Both the position numbers and the translations under genes were made by a program. DNA of 64,000 nt from Solibacteraceae bacterium (GTDB lineage Bacteria > Acidobacteriota > Terriglobia > Bryobacterales > Bryobacteraceae). Positions 7,232 through 17,558 of this stretch are shown one piece after another (positions within the stretch are counted from its first letter, which is position 1; each line of letters starts with the position of its first letter). The notes under the pieces are model-generated. The model made no database searches. It saw only the letters and a program-made list of their open reading frames with translations, and was not told the origin of the DNA. The stretch is taken from the NCBI GenBank assembly GCA_021324015.1, contig JAJPJX010000095.1, positions 24,898 to 88,897 on the forward strand, in the 5' to 3' direction.

Positions 7232-10200
7232 ATGTCCAGGCCGACACTTTTGAGGTTAGTCATTGGGATTGTTGTTTTGGCCCTTCCGATCGCCGCTCAG
7301 GTAAGTACCGGAGAGCTGAGCGGCTCGGTGGTGGATTCCTCCGGCGCGAGCATCGCCAATGCTAAGGTGGTCGCCACGAATGCCGCCACCGGCGTTTCGC
7401 GCGAAGCGTTCACGGACGCGGCCGGCAGCTACGTCCTCACCTTGCTGCCGCCCGGCACCTATAACCTGGCAGCCGAAGCCAGCGGCTTTCGCCGGGTGGT
7501 GCAAAACGGCATTCCCCTCCAAGTCAACCAGCGCGCGGAAGTGAACTTCAAGCTGGAAGTCGGGCAGGTCACCGAAACCGTCGAGGTGGCCGCCGCCCCG
7601 CCCCTGCTGGAGAGCGAATCTTCTTCGCTGGGCAGCGTCATTGCGGAGCAGTTTGTCGGGGAACTCCCCCTGAACGGCCGCAATTTCGTGCAATTGGCCA
7701 TCCTCTCGCCCGGCGTGAACGGGACCGGTTACAGCACCTCCGGAACCATCATGAGCGGCACTCGCCCGGATGACCGCCGGCCCGGCACCGAGTTGTTCTC
7801 CAACGGGAACCGGGAGGGCTCGAACGATTTCCTGTATGACGGCATCGATAACAACGACCGCCTGACGCTGTCTATCGTGCTGCGGCCGGGCGTGGACGCC
7901 ATCAAGGAATTCAAGGTGCAGACTAACCTGTACAGCGCCGACCTGGGCCGCAACTCCGGCGCCGTGGTGGACGTGGTGACCAAGTCCGGCACCAACGACT
8001 TCCACGGGAGCGCTTTCGAGTTCCTGCGCAATTCCGCCATGGACGCGCGCAGCTTTTTCAACGTCAAAGGAACGCCATTTCCGTCATTCCGCTACAACCA
8101 GTTCGGCGGCTCGTTCGGCGGGCCGGTGGTGCTGCCGGGCGTCTACAACGGCAAGAACCGCACCTTCTTTTTCGTGGACTACGAAGGCTACCGGCGCACT
8201 TCCCTGAGCACGCTGACCGTGACCGTGCCGACCGTTGCCATGCGCACGGGCGATTTCAGCGCCGCCAACCGCATCTTCGATCCGCTGACCACGCGGCCCA
8301 ATCCCTCGGGATCGGGATTCCTCCGCGACCAGTTCCCCGGCAACATGATCCCCGCCTCGCGCTTCGATCCGGTGATGGCGAAACTGATCAACGCCTACCC
8401 GCTGCCGCAGAACAGCAACGCCTTCAACAATTACATCTCCAACCTGCGGCAACTCCAGAACTGGGACCAGGGCGACGTGCGGGTGGACCACCAGATCAAC
8501 GCCGACAACACGTTTTTTGCGCGATGGTCCATCCAGCACACTGCCACCATCGTGCCCAACACCTTCCCGGCAGTGCAGATTCCCGGCATTCCCAATCCGG
8601 TTTCCATCGGCAACGAAGATTCCTTCGCCGGCACTTCTTTTTCGCCGGACCAGCACGCCGTGGCCGACTACGTGCACATCTTCTCGCCGCGCCTGATCAA
8701 CGACTTCCGCGTCGGCTTCAACCGCTTCCTGCTGGACTACACGGCGGAGGGCGCCGCGCCCGGGGCCAACCTGGGCAACGCGCTGGGAGTGGCGAACGCC
8801 AATTCCGAGCCGCAGCAGACCGTGTTGCCTATCTTTTCGCCGGCCAATTATGCCGGTGCCGGTGACAGCCGGTCGCTGCCGATTTTCCGGCGTGAAAACA
8901 CCTTCCAATATGTGGACAACGTGACCTACACCCGGGGCCAGCACACGCTGAAATTCGGAGGCGATATCACCCGGCGGCAGATCACCGAGTATCAGACCAA
9001 CCGCGGCAACGGGCGGTTTAACTTCAGCCCGGCCTTCACCAACCTGCCGGGCGTCGGCTCCACCGGCGACAGCATGGCCAGTTTTCTGCTCGGCTATCCA
9101 ACCCTCATCGAACAGGACTTCACCCTGGCCTGGGTGGGCATGCGGGGCATCGAGAGCGGCGTCTATTTCGCCGATGACTGGCGCCTGGGGCGCCGGCTGA
9201 CGCTCAATCTGGGTTTCCGCTGGGACTATTACAGCCCGTATAGCGAAGTCGCCAACCGCTGGGCGAACTTCAACGCCGATACGGCCACCGTGCTGATCGC
9301 CGGCCGCAACGGTGTCGGTTCCACCGCCGGCGTGAACCGCGACCTGCACGATTTCGCGCCCCGCTTCGGCTTCGCGTACCGGTTGCTGGACCACACCGTC
9401 ATCCGCGGCGGCTACGGCGTCTTCTACAACCCCAACGGCAACGGCGGCGCCAACCTGCGCCTGGAACGGCACATCCCCTTCGGACCGATCTACTCCATCA
9501 GCCCGGGCGATATCAACGTGGGCCCGCGCGTCAGCGACGGTTTTCCCGCCCCGCCCACGGTCAACTTCGCCTCCGCCGACAACCCCACCGGCAGCGTCAT
9601 CGGCGTGTTTCCGAATTTCAAATCCGCCTACGCGCAGCAATACAACTTCACGCTGGAGCATGAGATCGCGCCCTGGCGCACCATCATCAAGCTGGCCTAC
9701 GTAGGCAACCTCGGCCGCCGGTTGGGTACCACCTTCAATCTGAACCAGCCCGTGCCGGGTCCGACCGCGCTGAACACCCGGCGCCCGTTCTACGGCGCGC
9801 GCCCGAGCCTGGCGGACATCACGTATTCGGTTTCCGACGGCCTGAGCAACTACAACGCCATGCAATTGACCGTGGAGAAGCGCTTGAGCCACGGCCTCTC
9901 CATGCTGCTGGGCTACACCTGGGCGCACGCCATCGACAATGTGGGCACGGATTTCGGCGGCGGCAGCGGCACGCCGCAGGATCCTCGCAACCGGAACGCG
10001 GACCGCGGCAACTCCGCCTACGACATGCGCCACCGACTGACCATCAGCTACACCTACCAACTGCCGCTGCACCTCCATAACAGCGCCGCCCGGCTGGTGC
10101 TGGGCGAGTGGCAGGTGAACGGCATCACCACCGCGCAGACCGGCCTGCCCTTTACACCGCAGTTGCAGACTCCCACAACCAACTGCTGCGCCAGCCGCCC

Positions 10201-10540
10201 GGACCTGCTGCGCAACCCGAACCTGCCCTCCAGCCAGCGTTCCATAAGCCACTGGTTTGATCCCACCGCCTTCGGCACGCCGGCGCCTTATACTTACGGG
10301 AACGCCGGCCGCGACATCCTCTTCGGCCCCGGACGCGTGAACTTCGACTTCTCCCTGTTCAAGGATTTCCCCATCCACGAGGCCATGAAGATCCAGTTCC
10401 GCGCCGAGTCGTTTAACGTGTTCAACACGCCGCAATTCGGACTTCCCAACGCGAGCATCGGGAACGCCCAGGCCCCGGTGATCAGTTCCATCGTGGGCAA
10501 TCCGCGGCAGATGCAACTGGCTTTGCGGCTGCAATTCTAA
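7232..10540 (+). CDS. TonB-dependent receptor-like outer membrane protein with carboxypeptidase-regulatory domain
   Basis: Large (1102 residues) outer-membrane protein of the Oar-like group that is strongly expanded in acidobacteria. After a signal peptide (cleavage near AAQVSTG, residue about 23) comes a carboxypeptidase-D regulatory beta-sandwich (residues about 25-115, GSVVDSSGASIANAKVVATN, LPPGTYNLAAEASGFRR). A plug domain follows (LPLNGRNFVQLAILSPGVNG; SNDFLYDGIDNNDR; GAVVDVVTKSGTNDFHGSAF), then a beta barrel ending with the C-terminal aromatic LALRLQF. Probable substrates are glycans or other large nutrients, but none can be assigned. I start at the ATG at 7232; TATACT 10 nt upstream could be a -10 element for a nearly leaderless message. 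The secreted bicupin gene follows closely. Confidence 0.92.
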   Translation: MSRPTLLRLVIGIVVLALPIAAQVSTGELSGSVVDSSGASIANAKVVATNAATGVSREAFTDAAGSYVLTLLPPGTYNLAAEASGFRRVVQNGIPLQVNQRAEVNFKLEVGQVTETVEVAAAPPLLESESSSLGSVIAEQFVGELPLNGRNFVQLAILSPGVNGTGYSTSGTIMSGTRPDDRRPGTELFSNGNREGSNDFLYDGIDNNDRLTLSIVLRPGVDAIKEFKVQTNLYSADLGRNSGAVVDVVTKSGTNDFHGSAFEFLRNSAMDARSFFNVKGTPFPSFRYNQFGGSFGGPVVLPGVYNGKNRTFFFVDYEGYRRTSLSTLTVTVPTVAMRTGDFSAANRIFDPLTTRPNPSGSGFLRDQFPGNMIPASRFDPVMAKLINAYPLPQNSNAFNNYISNLRQLQNWDQGDVRVDHQINADNTFFARWSIQHTATIVPNTFPAVQIPGIPNPVSIGNEDSFAGTSFSPDQHAVADYVHIFSPRLINDFRVGFNRFLLDYTAEGAAPGANLGNALGVANANSEPQQTVLPIFSPANYAGAGDSRSLPIFRRENTFQYVDNVTYTRGQHTLKFGGDITRRQITEYQTNRGNGRFNFSPAFTNLPGVGSTGDSMASFLLGYPTLIEQDFTLAWVGMRGIESGVYFADDWRLGRRLTLNLGFRWDYYSPYSEVANRWANFNADTATVLIAGRNGVGSTAGVNRDLHDFAPRFGFAYRLLDHTVIRGGYGVFYNPNGNGGANLRLERHIPFGPIYSISPGDINVGPRVSDGFPAPPTVNFASADNPTGSVIGVFPNFKSAYAQQYNFTLEHEIAPWRTIIKLAYVGNLGRRLGTTFNLNQPVPGPTALNTRRPFYGARPSLADITYSVSDGLSNYNAMQLTVEKRLSHGLSMLLGYTWAHAIDNVGTDFGGGSGTPQDPRNRNADRGNSAYDMRHRLTISYTYQLPLHLHNSAARLVLGEWQVNGITTAQTGLPFTPQLQTPTTNCCASRPDLLRNPNLPSSQRSISHWFDPTAFGTPAPYTYGNAGRDILFGPGRVNFDFSLFKDFPIHEAMKIQFRAESFNVFNTPQFGLPNASIGNAQAPVISSIVGNPRQMQLALRLQF

Positions 10541-10555
10541 GTCATGGAGAAAAAA

Positions 10556-11422
10556 ATGAGATTGGTTCTGGTCGGCGTTCTGGCGCTCGCACCCCTGCTG
10601 GCCCGGGAGCCACTGGCCCAGCGCATCGCGCACACGGATCCTTCCAGGTACCGGCCCGTTCCGCACGTCCACGCCGGTGCGGGCGAGTTGGACTTCATGG
10701 AACTGTTCGACTCCCACGTCTTCGGGACTAATCTCATCTTTCTGCACCGTGGCGTGCTTCCTCCCGGAGGGGGCATCGGACACCACTACCATAACCAGAT
10801 GGAAGAGATGTTCGTGATCTTCGACAACGAGGCCCAATTCACCATCGACGGGCGGACCTCGCTGCTGAAAGGGCCGGCAGGAGCGCCCTGCCGGATGGGC
10901 CGGTCCCACGCCATCTACAATCCCACCGACCGCCCCACGCAGTGGATGAACATCGCCGTGGGCAGCGTCAAGGGCAAGTACGATAATTTCGACTTGGGCG
11001 ACGACCGGGTGGGCGTGCCCCTCGACCCCAAGCCGGTCTTCATCACCATGCACCTCGACCGCGAACTGCTCAAACCGGTGGAAGGTATGGACGGCGGCCG
11101 GGGCGCCGTCCGCTACCGGCGGGTCCTCCAGCCGGAGGTGTTCTTCACGAACTGGGCCTATGTGGATCACCTGGTCGTCCCGCCCGGCGCCTCGGTCGGT
11201 AAGCACCGCCATATCGGCGTCGAAGAATTTTATTACGTCATCCAGGGCGAAGGCACCGCCCGGGTCAACCAGGAGTCCGCCCCCATCCACCAGGGAGACG
11301 CCGTGCCCATCCTGCTGAACGACGCCCACTCCTTCGAAAACACGGGCAGCCGGGATCTGGAGTTTCTGATCGTGGGCATCGCGCGAGAAAAAGGCAAGCT
11401 CGACACCGAGGACCTGAAGTAG
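10556..11422 (+). CDS. Secreted bicupin-domain protein
   Basis: About 288 residues with an N-terminal signal peptide (MRLVLVGVLALAPLLAREPL) and two cupin beta-barrels. The first barrel has GGIGHHYHNQMEEMFVIFDN (residues about 70-95), giving the H-x-H...E metal-binding pattern. The second has PPGASVGKHRHIGVEEFYYV (residues about 205-225) with the same pattern, so both barrels could hold a metal ion. Enzymatic role is unknown; bicupins include oxalate decarboxylases, dioxygenases and sugar-binding proteins. The start at 10556 is preferred because GGAG lies six nucleotides upstream; an in-frame ATG at 10544 also exists. It follows the receptor gene within 15 bp and is probably cotranscribed. Confidence 0.8.
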   Translation: MRLVLVGVLALAPLLAREPLAQRIAHTDPSRYRPVPHVHAGAGELDFMELFDSHVFGTNLIFLHRGVLPPGGGIGHHYHNQMEEMFVIFDNEAQFTIDGRTSLLKGPAGAPCRMGRSHAIYNPTDRPTQWMNIAVGSVKGKYDNFDLGDDRVGVPLDPKPVFITMHLDRELLKPVEGMDGGRGAVRYRRVLQPEVFFTNWAYVDHLVVPPGASVGKHRHIGVEEFYYVIQGEGTARVNQESAPIHQGDAVPILLNDAHSFENTGSRDLEFLIVGIAREKGKLDTEDLK

Positions 11423-11541
11423 ACCCAACCTACTGCAAACACGCGCGTTAACGACTGAGCCGCGACCGCCGCGGAGTGCTGCCTTTAGAGAGTTTCAGAC
11501 CCCCGACTGTTTTCGTGTGGATTTTTCCGACAAAGGAGTCT

Positions 11542-11547
11542 TATAAT
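11542..11547 (+). promoter_or_regulatory. Perfect TATAAT -10 element upstream of nifJ
   Basis: The 168-bp gap before nifJ contains TATAAT 44 nt upstream of the TTG start codon. I find no convincing -35 hexamer at 16-18 nt spacing, so this is a partial promoter call. Nothing else recognisable is in the gap. Confidence 0.4.
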
Positions 11548-11590
11548 ATAGCTTAAGCAGTGAGTTCCACTTTCATAGAGGAGGGGAGAG

Positions 11591-14500
11591 TTGACCAGCC
11601 CATCGACCCGGTCCAAAGTCACCATCGACGGCAACGAAGCAGCCGCGTACGTTGCCCACCAGATCAACGAAGTCATCGCCATTTATCCTATTACCCCGTC
11701 TTCTCCCATGGGAGAGTGGGCGGACCAATGGTCCGCCGAAAGGAAACCGAACATCTGGGGCACCGTGCCCACGGTGATCGAGATGCAGAGCGAAGGCGGA
11801 GCCGCCGGCGCCTTGCACGGAGCGCTCCAGGCGGGGTCGCTCTCGACCACGTTCACTGCGTCCCAGGGCCTGCTGCTGATGATCCCCAACATGTACAAGA
11901 TCGCCGGGGAACTGACCGCCACCGTGTTTCACATTGCGGCGCGGTCGCTGGCGGCGCAGGCGCTCTCCATCTTTGGGGATCACAGCGACGTGATGGCGGC
12001 CCGCGCCACCGGTTTCGCCATGCTGGCCTCCAACTCCATCCAGGAGGTCATGGACTTTGCGTTGATTTCACAGGCCGCGAGCCTCGAGGCGCGCGTTCCG
12101 TTTCTGCACTTCTTCGACGGCTTCCGCACCTCCCACGAGGTGGCCAAAGTGGAGCAACTCACGCCGGACGATATGCGCGCCATGATGGACGAGGAGCTCA
12201 TCCGGGCCCATCGCGCCCGGGCGCTGAGCCCCGACCGCCCGGTGATCCGAGGCACGGCCCAGAACCCGGACGTCTACTTCCAGGCGCGAGAGGCCGTCAA
12301 CTCCTTCTATAGGGCCTGCCCCACCATCGTCCAGAACGCCATGGACAAGTTCGCCAACCTGGTAGGCAGGCAGTATCACCTGTTCGATTACGCGGGCGCG
12401 CCGGATGCCGAGCGCGTCGTCGTGCTCATGGGTTCCGGCGCTGAGGTCGCCGAGGAAGCCGTGGATTACCTGACGGCGAGCGGAGAAAAGGTCGGCTTGC
12501 TCAAAGTCCGCCTCTTCCGGCCCTTTTCGGTGGAGCATTTCGTCCACGCCCTGCCGGCCTCTGTGAAATCGATCGCGGTGCTCGACCGCACCAAGGAGCC
12601 CGGCGCCGTGGGCGAGCCGCTTTACATGGACGTGATCACTGCTTTGGTGGAAGCGCAGATTACCGGCAAACGGGTGATCGGCGGGCGCTATGGCCTCTCC
12701 TCCAAGGAGTTCACCCCAGCCATGGTGAAAGGCGTGTTCGACGAGCTCTCTAAGCCCGCCCCCAAAAACCACTTCACCATCGGCATCTACGACGACGTGA
12801 CGCACACCAGCCTGGAGTGGGACCCCAGGTTCTCCACCGAGGTCCCCGGCACCGTGCGCGCTCTGTTCTACGGCTTGGGCGCGGACGGCACCGTGGGCGC
12901 CAACAAGAACTCCATCAAGATCATCGGCGAGGAGACGGACAACTACGCGCAGGGCTACTTCGTCTACGACTCCAAGAAGTCCGGCGCCATCACGACCTCG
13001 CACCTGCGTTTTGGGCCCCGGCCGCTACATTCCAGCTACCTGATCACCTCGGCCAACTTTGTGGCCTGCCACCAGTTCTCGCTCCTGGAGCGGATGGAAA
13101 TGCTGAAGGCCGCCGAGCCCGGGGCCACCTTCCTGCTCAACAGCCCCTACGGCCCCGAAGAGGTCTGGAACCACCTCCCCCGCACGGTGCAAAAACAGAT
13201 TATCGACAAGAAGCTGAAGTTCTACGTCATCGACGGATATCAGGTGGCCAAGGACACCGGCATGGGCGTGCGCATCAACACCATCATGCAGACCTGCTTC
13301 TTCGCCATCAGCGGCGTGCTGCCGCGCGAGGAAGCCATCGCGGCTATCAAGCACACCATTGAGAAGACTTACGGGAAGCGCGGCGAGGCGGTAGTGAAGA
13401 AGAACTTTGCCGCCGTGGACGAGGCCCTAAGCCACCTGTACGAAGTCCAGGTGCCGGACAAGGTGACGGCGCTGTTCGATATCCGGCCGCCGGTGCCCGC
13501 CGCCGCGCCCGAGTTCGTGCAGAAGGTGACCGCGCGCATTATCGCCGGCGAGGGCGACGAACTGCCGGTCAGCGCTATGCCCATAGACGGCACCTTCCCC
13601 AGCGCCACAGCGCAGTGGGAGAAGCGCAACATCGCGCTGGAAATCCCGGTCTGGGACGAGGAGCTTTGCATCCAGTGCGGCAAGTGCGTGCTGGTGTGCC
13701 CGCATTCGGTCATCCGCGCGAAGGTGTACGACCCGCAGCACCTCGAAGGCGCCCCGGCGGCCTTCAAGTCCACGGCGGCGCGGTGGAAAGACTTCAAGAC
13801 CATGAAGTACACGCTGCAGGTGGCCCCGGAGGATTGCACGGGCTGCACCCTGTGTGTGCAGGTCTGCCCCGCCAAGAGCAAGAGCGAGGTCAAGCACCGG
13901 GCCATCAACATGGCGCCACAGCCGCCCATCCGCGAAGCCGAGAACGCCAATTGGGACTTCTTCCTGAAGATCCCGGAGATGGACCGCCGCGTGTTGAGCC
14001 TCAGCCAGGTCAAGGACTCGCAGTTGCTGCAGCCGCTGTTCGAGTTCTCGGGAGCCTGCTCGGGGTGCGGCGAAACCCCGTACATCAAGCTGATGACCCA
14101 ACTGTTCGGGGACCGCGCGCTGATTGGCAACGCCACCGGCTGCTCCTCCATCTATGGCGGCAACCTGCCCACCACCCCGTATTGCGTGGACGCTAACGGG
14201 CGCGGTCCTTCCTGGTCCAACTCCCTGTTCGAGGACAACGCCGAGTTCGGGCTGGGCATGCGCCTGGCCATCGACAAGCAGAACGAGTATGCCCGGGAAC
14301 TGCTGGCCCGGCTGGGCTCTGTGATCGGCGACGAGTTGGTCAAGGGGCTGCTGGAGGCCGATCAGAAAACCGAAGCCGGCATCGCCGATCAGCGCGAGCG
14401 CGTGAAGTTGCTGAAAGAACGGCTGGCCGGCCTCCACACTGCCGAGGCTCGAGACCTGCTCAGCCTGGCCGACGCCCTAGTGAAAAAGAGCGTCTGGATC

Positions 14501-15160
14501 GTGGGCGGCGACGGCTGGGCCTACGACATCGGCTATGGCGGCTTGGACCACGTGCTGGCGTCCGGCCGCAACGTGAACATCCTGGTGCTGGACACGGAGG
14601 TTTACTCCAACACCGGCGGGCAGATGTCCAAAGCCACTCCTCGCGGCGCGGTGGCCAAGTTCGCCGCTGGCGGCAAGCCGGCGGCCAAGAAAGACCTGGC
14701 GCTGCTGGCGGCTAATTACGGCACCGTGTACGTGGCGCGCGTGGCCATGGGATCGAGCGACATGCACACCGTTAAGGCGTTCCTCGAAGCCGAGGCCTAC
14801 GACGGCCCGTCGATCATCATCGCCTACAGCCACTGCATCGCCCACGGTTACGACCTCGCCTTCGGTATGGAGCAGCAAAAGGCAGCGGTCAACTCCGGCT
14901 ACTGGCCGCTGTTCCGCTACAATCCCAAGCTGGCGGACGAAGGCAAGAATCCCTTCCAACTGGATTCCCGCCCGCCCACCATCCCGCTGAAAAATTACGT
15001 CTACAACGAGGCGCGCTACACCATGCTCACCAAGAGCAATCCGGAGGAAGCGCGCCGTCTGCTGGCGCTGGCGGAAGAGGACGTCAAGAGCCGCTGGAAG
15101 TTGTACGACTACATGGCGCACATGCCCGCCAACGGCGCCGATAAAGGGGGGAACCAATGA
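11591..15160 (+). CDS. nifJ: Pyruvate:ferredoxin (flavodoxin) oxidoreductase
   Basis: Single-chain PFOR of 1189 residues, oxidatively decarboxylating pyruvate to acetyl-CoA and reducing ferredoxin. Domain order is complete. The N-terminal pyruvate-binding domain has [18 protein letters not shown]. The gamma and CoA-binding regions follow, then a two-cluster ferredoxin domain with [14 protein letters not shown] (about 693) and [13 protein letters not shown] (about 750). Next is the proximal-cluster cysteine pair [12 protein letters not shown] (about 820), and finally the thiamine-diphosphate motif [12 protein letters not shown] (about 972) with [16 protein letters not shown]. Start is TTG, preceded by the purine-rich GAGGAGGGGAGAG. 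It overlaps the next gene by four bases (ATGA). PFOR is oxygen-sensitive in many organisms, so fermentative or microaerobic use is plausible. Confidence 0.97.
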   Translation: MTSPSTRSKVTIDGNEAAAYVAHQINEVIAIYPITPSSPMGEWADQWSAERKPNIWGTVPTVIEMQSEGGAAGALHGALQAGSLSTTFTASQGLLLMIPNMYKIAGELTATVFHIAARSLAAQALSIFGDHSDVMAARATGFAMLASNSIQEVMDFALISQAASLEARVPFLHFFDGFRTSHEVAKVEQLTPDDMRAMMDEELIRAHRARALSPDRPVIRGTAQNPDVYFQAREAVNSFYRACPTIVQNAMDKFANLVGRQYHLFDYAGAPDAERVVVLMGSGAEVAEEAVDYLTASGEKVGLLKVRLFRPFSVEHFVHALPASVKSIAVLDRTKEPGAVGEPLYMDVITALVEAQITGKRVIGGRYGLSSKEFTPAMVKGVFDELSKPAPKNHFTIGIYDDVTHTSLEWDPRFSTEVPGTVRALFYGLGADGTVGANKNSIKIIGEETDNYAQGYFVYDSKKSGAITTSHLRFGPRPLHSSYLITSANFVACHQFSLLERMEMLKAAEPGATFLLNSPYGPEEVWNHLPRTVQKQIIDKKLKFYVIDGYQVAKDTGMGVRINTIMQTCFFAISGVLPREEAIAAIKHTIEKTYGKRGEAVVKKNFAAVDEALSHLYEVQVPDKVTALFDIRPPVPAAAPEFVQKVTARIIAGEGDELPVSAMPIDGTFPSATAQWEKRNIALEIPVWDEELCIQCGKCVLVCPHSVIRAKVYDPQHLEGAPAAFKSTAARWKDFKTMKYTLQVAPEDCTGCTLCVQVCPAKSKSEVKHRAINMAPQPPIREAENANWDFFLKIPEMDRRVLSLSQVKDSQLLQPLFEFSGACSGCGETPYIKLMTQLFGDRALIGNATGCSSIYGGNLPTTPYCVDANGRGPSWSNSLFEDNAEFGLGMRLAIDKQNEYARELLARLGSVIGDELVKGLLEADQKTEAGIADQRERVKLLKERLAGLHTAEARDLLSLADALVKKSVWIVGGDGWAYDIGYGGLDHVLASGRNVNILVLDTEVYSNTGGQMSKATPRGAVAKFAAGGKPAAKKDLALLAANYGTVYVARVAMGSSDMHTVKAFLEAEAYDGPSIIIAYSHCIAHGYDLAFGMEQQKAAVNSGYWPLFRYNPKLADEGKNPFQLDSRPPTIPLKNYVYNEARYTMLTKSNPEEARRLLALAEEDVKSRWKLYDYMAHMPANGADKGGNQ

Positions 15161-16173
15161 TAGACCTGTCCAAGACCATCGATCTTTCCACCAGTTACCT
15201 GGGGTTGAAGCTCAAGAATCCCCTGGTGGCCTCCGCTTCGCCGTTGTGCGAGGATATCGGCAACATCCGCCGCATGGAGGACGCGGGCGCCGCCGCCGTG
15301 GTGCTCCATTCGCTCTTCGAGGAGCAGATCGAGATTGAGAGCCAGGAACTGGACCGGTTCCTCACCGAAGGTACCGAACTCTCCGCCGAAGCCGTCACAC
15401 ATTTCCCCGACATGACCGGCTACAACCTGGGACCCCGCGGCTACCTGGATCACATCCGCAGGGCCAAGGAGGCCGTGCGGATCCCGATCATCGCCAGCCT
15501 CAACGGTGTCTCCATCGGGGGCTGGCTCCAATACGCGCGTCAGATGGAACAGGCCGGCGCGGACGCGCTCGAACTGAACATCTTCTACGTGCCGGTGGAC
15601 CCCGAGTTGACCGGCGAGGCCGTGGAACAGAAATACGTTGACCTGGTGCGGGAAGTCAAAGGCAGCGTAAAGATTCCGGTGGCGGTCAAGCTGGGGCCGT
15701 ACTTCAGCTCCATGGCCAACATGGCCAAGCGCCTGGATGCCGCCGGCGCAGACGGCCTGGTGTTGTTCAACCGTTTCTACCAGCCGGATTTCGACCTGGA
15801 AGCCCTCGAAGTCGTCCCCAACCTGACCCTCAGCGGGCCGCACGAGATGTTGCTGCGGCTGCACTGGATCGCGGTGCTGTACGGCAATATCCGGGCCGAT
15901 CTCGGACTCACTGGCGGCTGCCACGCAGCCACCGACGTCGTGAAAGCCATGATGGCCGGCGCCAAGGTGGCCATGCTGACTTCGGCCCTGCTGAAGCGCG
16001 GCATCAGCTACCTGGAAACCCTGGTAACCGAACTGCTCATCTGGATGAGCGAGCACGAATACGACTCCATCCGCCAGATGCAAGGCAGCATGAGCCGCAA
16101 CGCCGTGCCGCAGCCTTCGGCCTTCGAGCGGGCGAACTACATGAAAGTGCTCAGCTCCTACGCCGTCCGCTAG
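15157..16173 (+). CDS. Dihydroorotate dehydrogenase-like flavoprotein
   Basis: 338-residue FMN-binding TIM barrel of the PyrD superfamily. The N-terminus ([20 protein letters not shown]) and the barrel motifs [34 protein letters not shown] and [20 protein letters not shown] match dihydroorotate dehydrogenase-like proteins annotated beside NifJ in several phyla. The catalytic Cys/Ser region of true PyrD is not obvious, so pyrimidine synthesis is doubtful. It starts inside the nifJ stop (ATGA), and the tight coupling suggests an electron-transfer role with PFOR; this is inference. No signal peptide or membrane segment. Confidence 0.82.
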   Translation: MIDLSKTIDLSTSYLGLKLKNPLVASASPLCEDIGNIRRMEDAGAAAVVLHSLFEEQIEIESQELDRFLTEGTELSAEAVTHFPDMTGYNLGPRGYLDHIRRAKEAVRIPIIASLNGVSIGGWLQYARQMEQAGADALELNIFYVPVDPELTGEAVEQKYVDLVREVKGSVKIPVAVKLGPYFSSMANMAKRLDAAGADGLVLFNRFYQPDFDLEALEVVPNLTLSGPHEMLLRLHWIAVLYGNIRADLGLTGGCHAATDVVKAMMAGAKVAMLTSALLKRGISYLETLVTELLIWMSEHEYDSIRQMQGSMSRNAVPQPSAFERANYMKVLSSYAVR

Positions 16174-16214
16174 CCTGGCCGGCTCGCGGGAGCGGGAAGC
16201 TAAGATAGAAGGAC

Positions 16215-17558
16215 ATGGCGTCCAATTTTGCCTGGCTTCTCGCTCTCGCCGGCCTGTCGGCTGCGGCAGCAACTTCCCCGCGGGTCTTCCCTTTCGCCTA
16301 CACCCAGGAAGACCTTCCTAATGGCCTCCGCCTGGTCACGATTCCGACGGACTACCCCAACATCGTCGCGCTCTGCATCGTCGTCCAAACCGGGTCGCGG
16401 AACGAAATAGAACCCGGCAAGACGGGGTTCGCACACCTGTTCGAGCACGTCATGTTCAAAGGCACCGAACAGTATCCTCCGGAGAAGTACGAGGCCGTGC
16501 TGAAGCGCGCGGGCGCCGCCTCCAACGCCTTTACCAGCGACGACCTGACGGCCTATCACACCACCTTCTCCAAAGAAGACCTGGAAACCATACTGGCCAT
16601 GGAGGCCGACCGTTTCCAACATCTGAAATACTCTCCGGCCGAGTTCAAAACCGAAACGCTGGCCGTGCTTGGGGAATACAACAAGAACAGCGCCAATCCC
16701 CTCAACAAGCTGTTCGAGGTGCTGCGGGAAACGGCCTTCGACCGGCACACCTACAGGCACACCACCATGGGCTTCCTGAAAGACATCCAGGATATGCCCA
16801 ACCAGTATGCGTACAGCTTGCAGTTCTTCGACCGCTACTACCGCCCGGAATACACCACCGTCATCGTCGCCGGGGATATCGAGACGCATTCCGTGCGCGC
16901 GCTGGTGGATCGCTACTGGGGCAACTGGAAGCGCGGCAACTACCGGGCCGCCATTCCGGCGGAACTGCCGCAACAGGGCCCGCGCACGAACCAGGTGGAA
17001 TGGCCCACGCGCACGCTCCCCTGGCTGGCTGTCTCCTATCGCGGGCCGGCTTACAGCGACACGGCCAAAGACATGGTGGCGCTGGATGCGCTCTCCTACC
17101 TGGCCTTCTCGGAGAATTCGGACCTCTATCAGAAGCTGGTCATCCAGGAGCAGAAGGTGGATGTGCTGGAGGGAGACAACGAGGATCACGTGGATCCTTA
17201 CCTGTTCACCGTCCTGGCCCGGGTGAAGAAACCCCAGGATGTGGCCTACGTCGAGCAGCAGGTTCTGGAGACGGTGAAGCAGTTCCGCGAGCGGGCGGTT
17301 TCGGGCGAGCGCCTGGAAGCCGTCAAGAAGCACCTTCGGTACAGCTTCAGCCTGCGGCTGGACAACAGCGAAACCGTCGCCCTGACGGTGGCCAGCTATG
17401 TGGCATTGCGCCGCACGCCGGCGACGATCGATCGCGTGTACGACTTGTACGCTCAGCTTACGCCGGACGATGTCCGGAACGCAGCGCGGCGCTACCTGGC
17501 GGAACAGAACCGCACCATCGTCACACTCGCAACCCGCCAGGCGGGAGGTGCGAAGTGA
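16215..17558 (+). CDS. M16 zinc protease, catalytic partner
   Basis: 447-residue exported peptidase of the M16 (pitrilysin/processing-peptidase) family. A signal peptide precedes residue about 20. The inverted zinc motif HLFEH is present in GKTGFAHLFEHVMFKGTEQY (H-x-x-E-H, residues about 75-79), with the distal glutamate in ETLAVLGEYNKNS about 75 residues later, so the catalytic site is complete. The C-terminal M16 half (DMVALDALSYLAF; EAVKKHLRYSFS) is also present. The next gene overlaps the stop codon and encodes a non-catalytic M16 subunit, the usual alpha/beta arrangement. Substrate unknown, probably periplasmic peptides. Confidence 0.92.
   Translation: MASNFAWLLALAGLSAAAATSPRVFPFAYTQEDLPNGLRLVTIPTDYPNIVALCIVVQTGSRNEIEPGKTGFAHLFEHVMFKGTEQYPPEKYEAVLKRAGAASNAFTSDDLTAYHTTFSKEDLETILAMEADRFQHLKYSPAEFKTETLAVLGEYNKNSANPLNKLFEVLRETAFDRHTYRHTTMGFLKDIQDMPNQYAYSLQFFDRYYRPEYTTVIVAGDIETHSVRALVDRYWGNWKRGNYRAAIPAELPQQGPRTNQVEWPTRTLPWLAVSYRGPAYSDTAKDMVALDALSYLAFSENSDLYQKLVIQEQKVDVLEGDNEDHVDPYLFTVLARVKKPQDVAYVEQQVLETVKQFRERAVSGERLEAVKKHLRYSFSLRLDNSETVALTVASYVALRRTPATIDRVYDLYAQLTPDDVRNAARRYLAEQNRTIVTLATRQAGGAK

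Noticed and set aside
8084..11428. 1114-residue minus-strand open frame
   Set aside because: It is the antisense shadow of the receptor and bicupin genes: high-GC codon periodicity keeps the opposite strand open, and its sequence is rich in Ala, Gly, Val, His and Arg with no domain.
15157..16173. True pyrD of pyrimidine biosynthesis
   Set aside because: Tight coupling to nifJ and absence of an evident catalytic base motif make a PFOR-linked role more likely, so no pyrD symbol was given.
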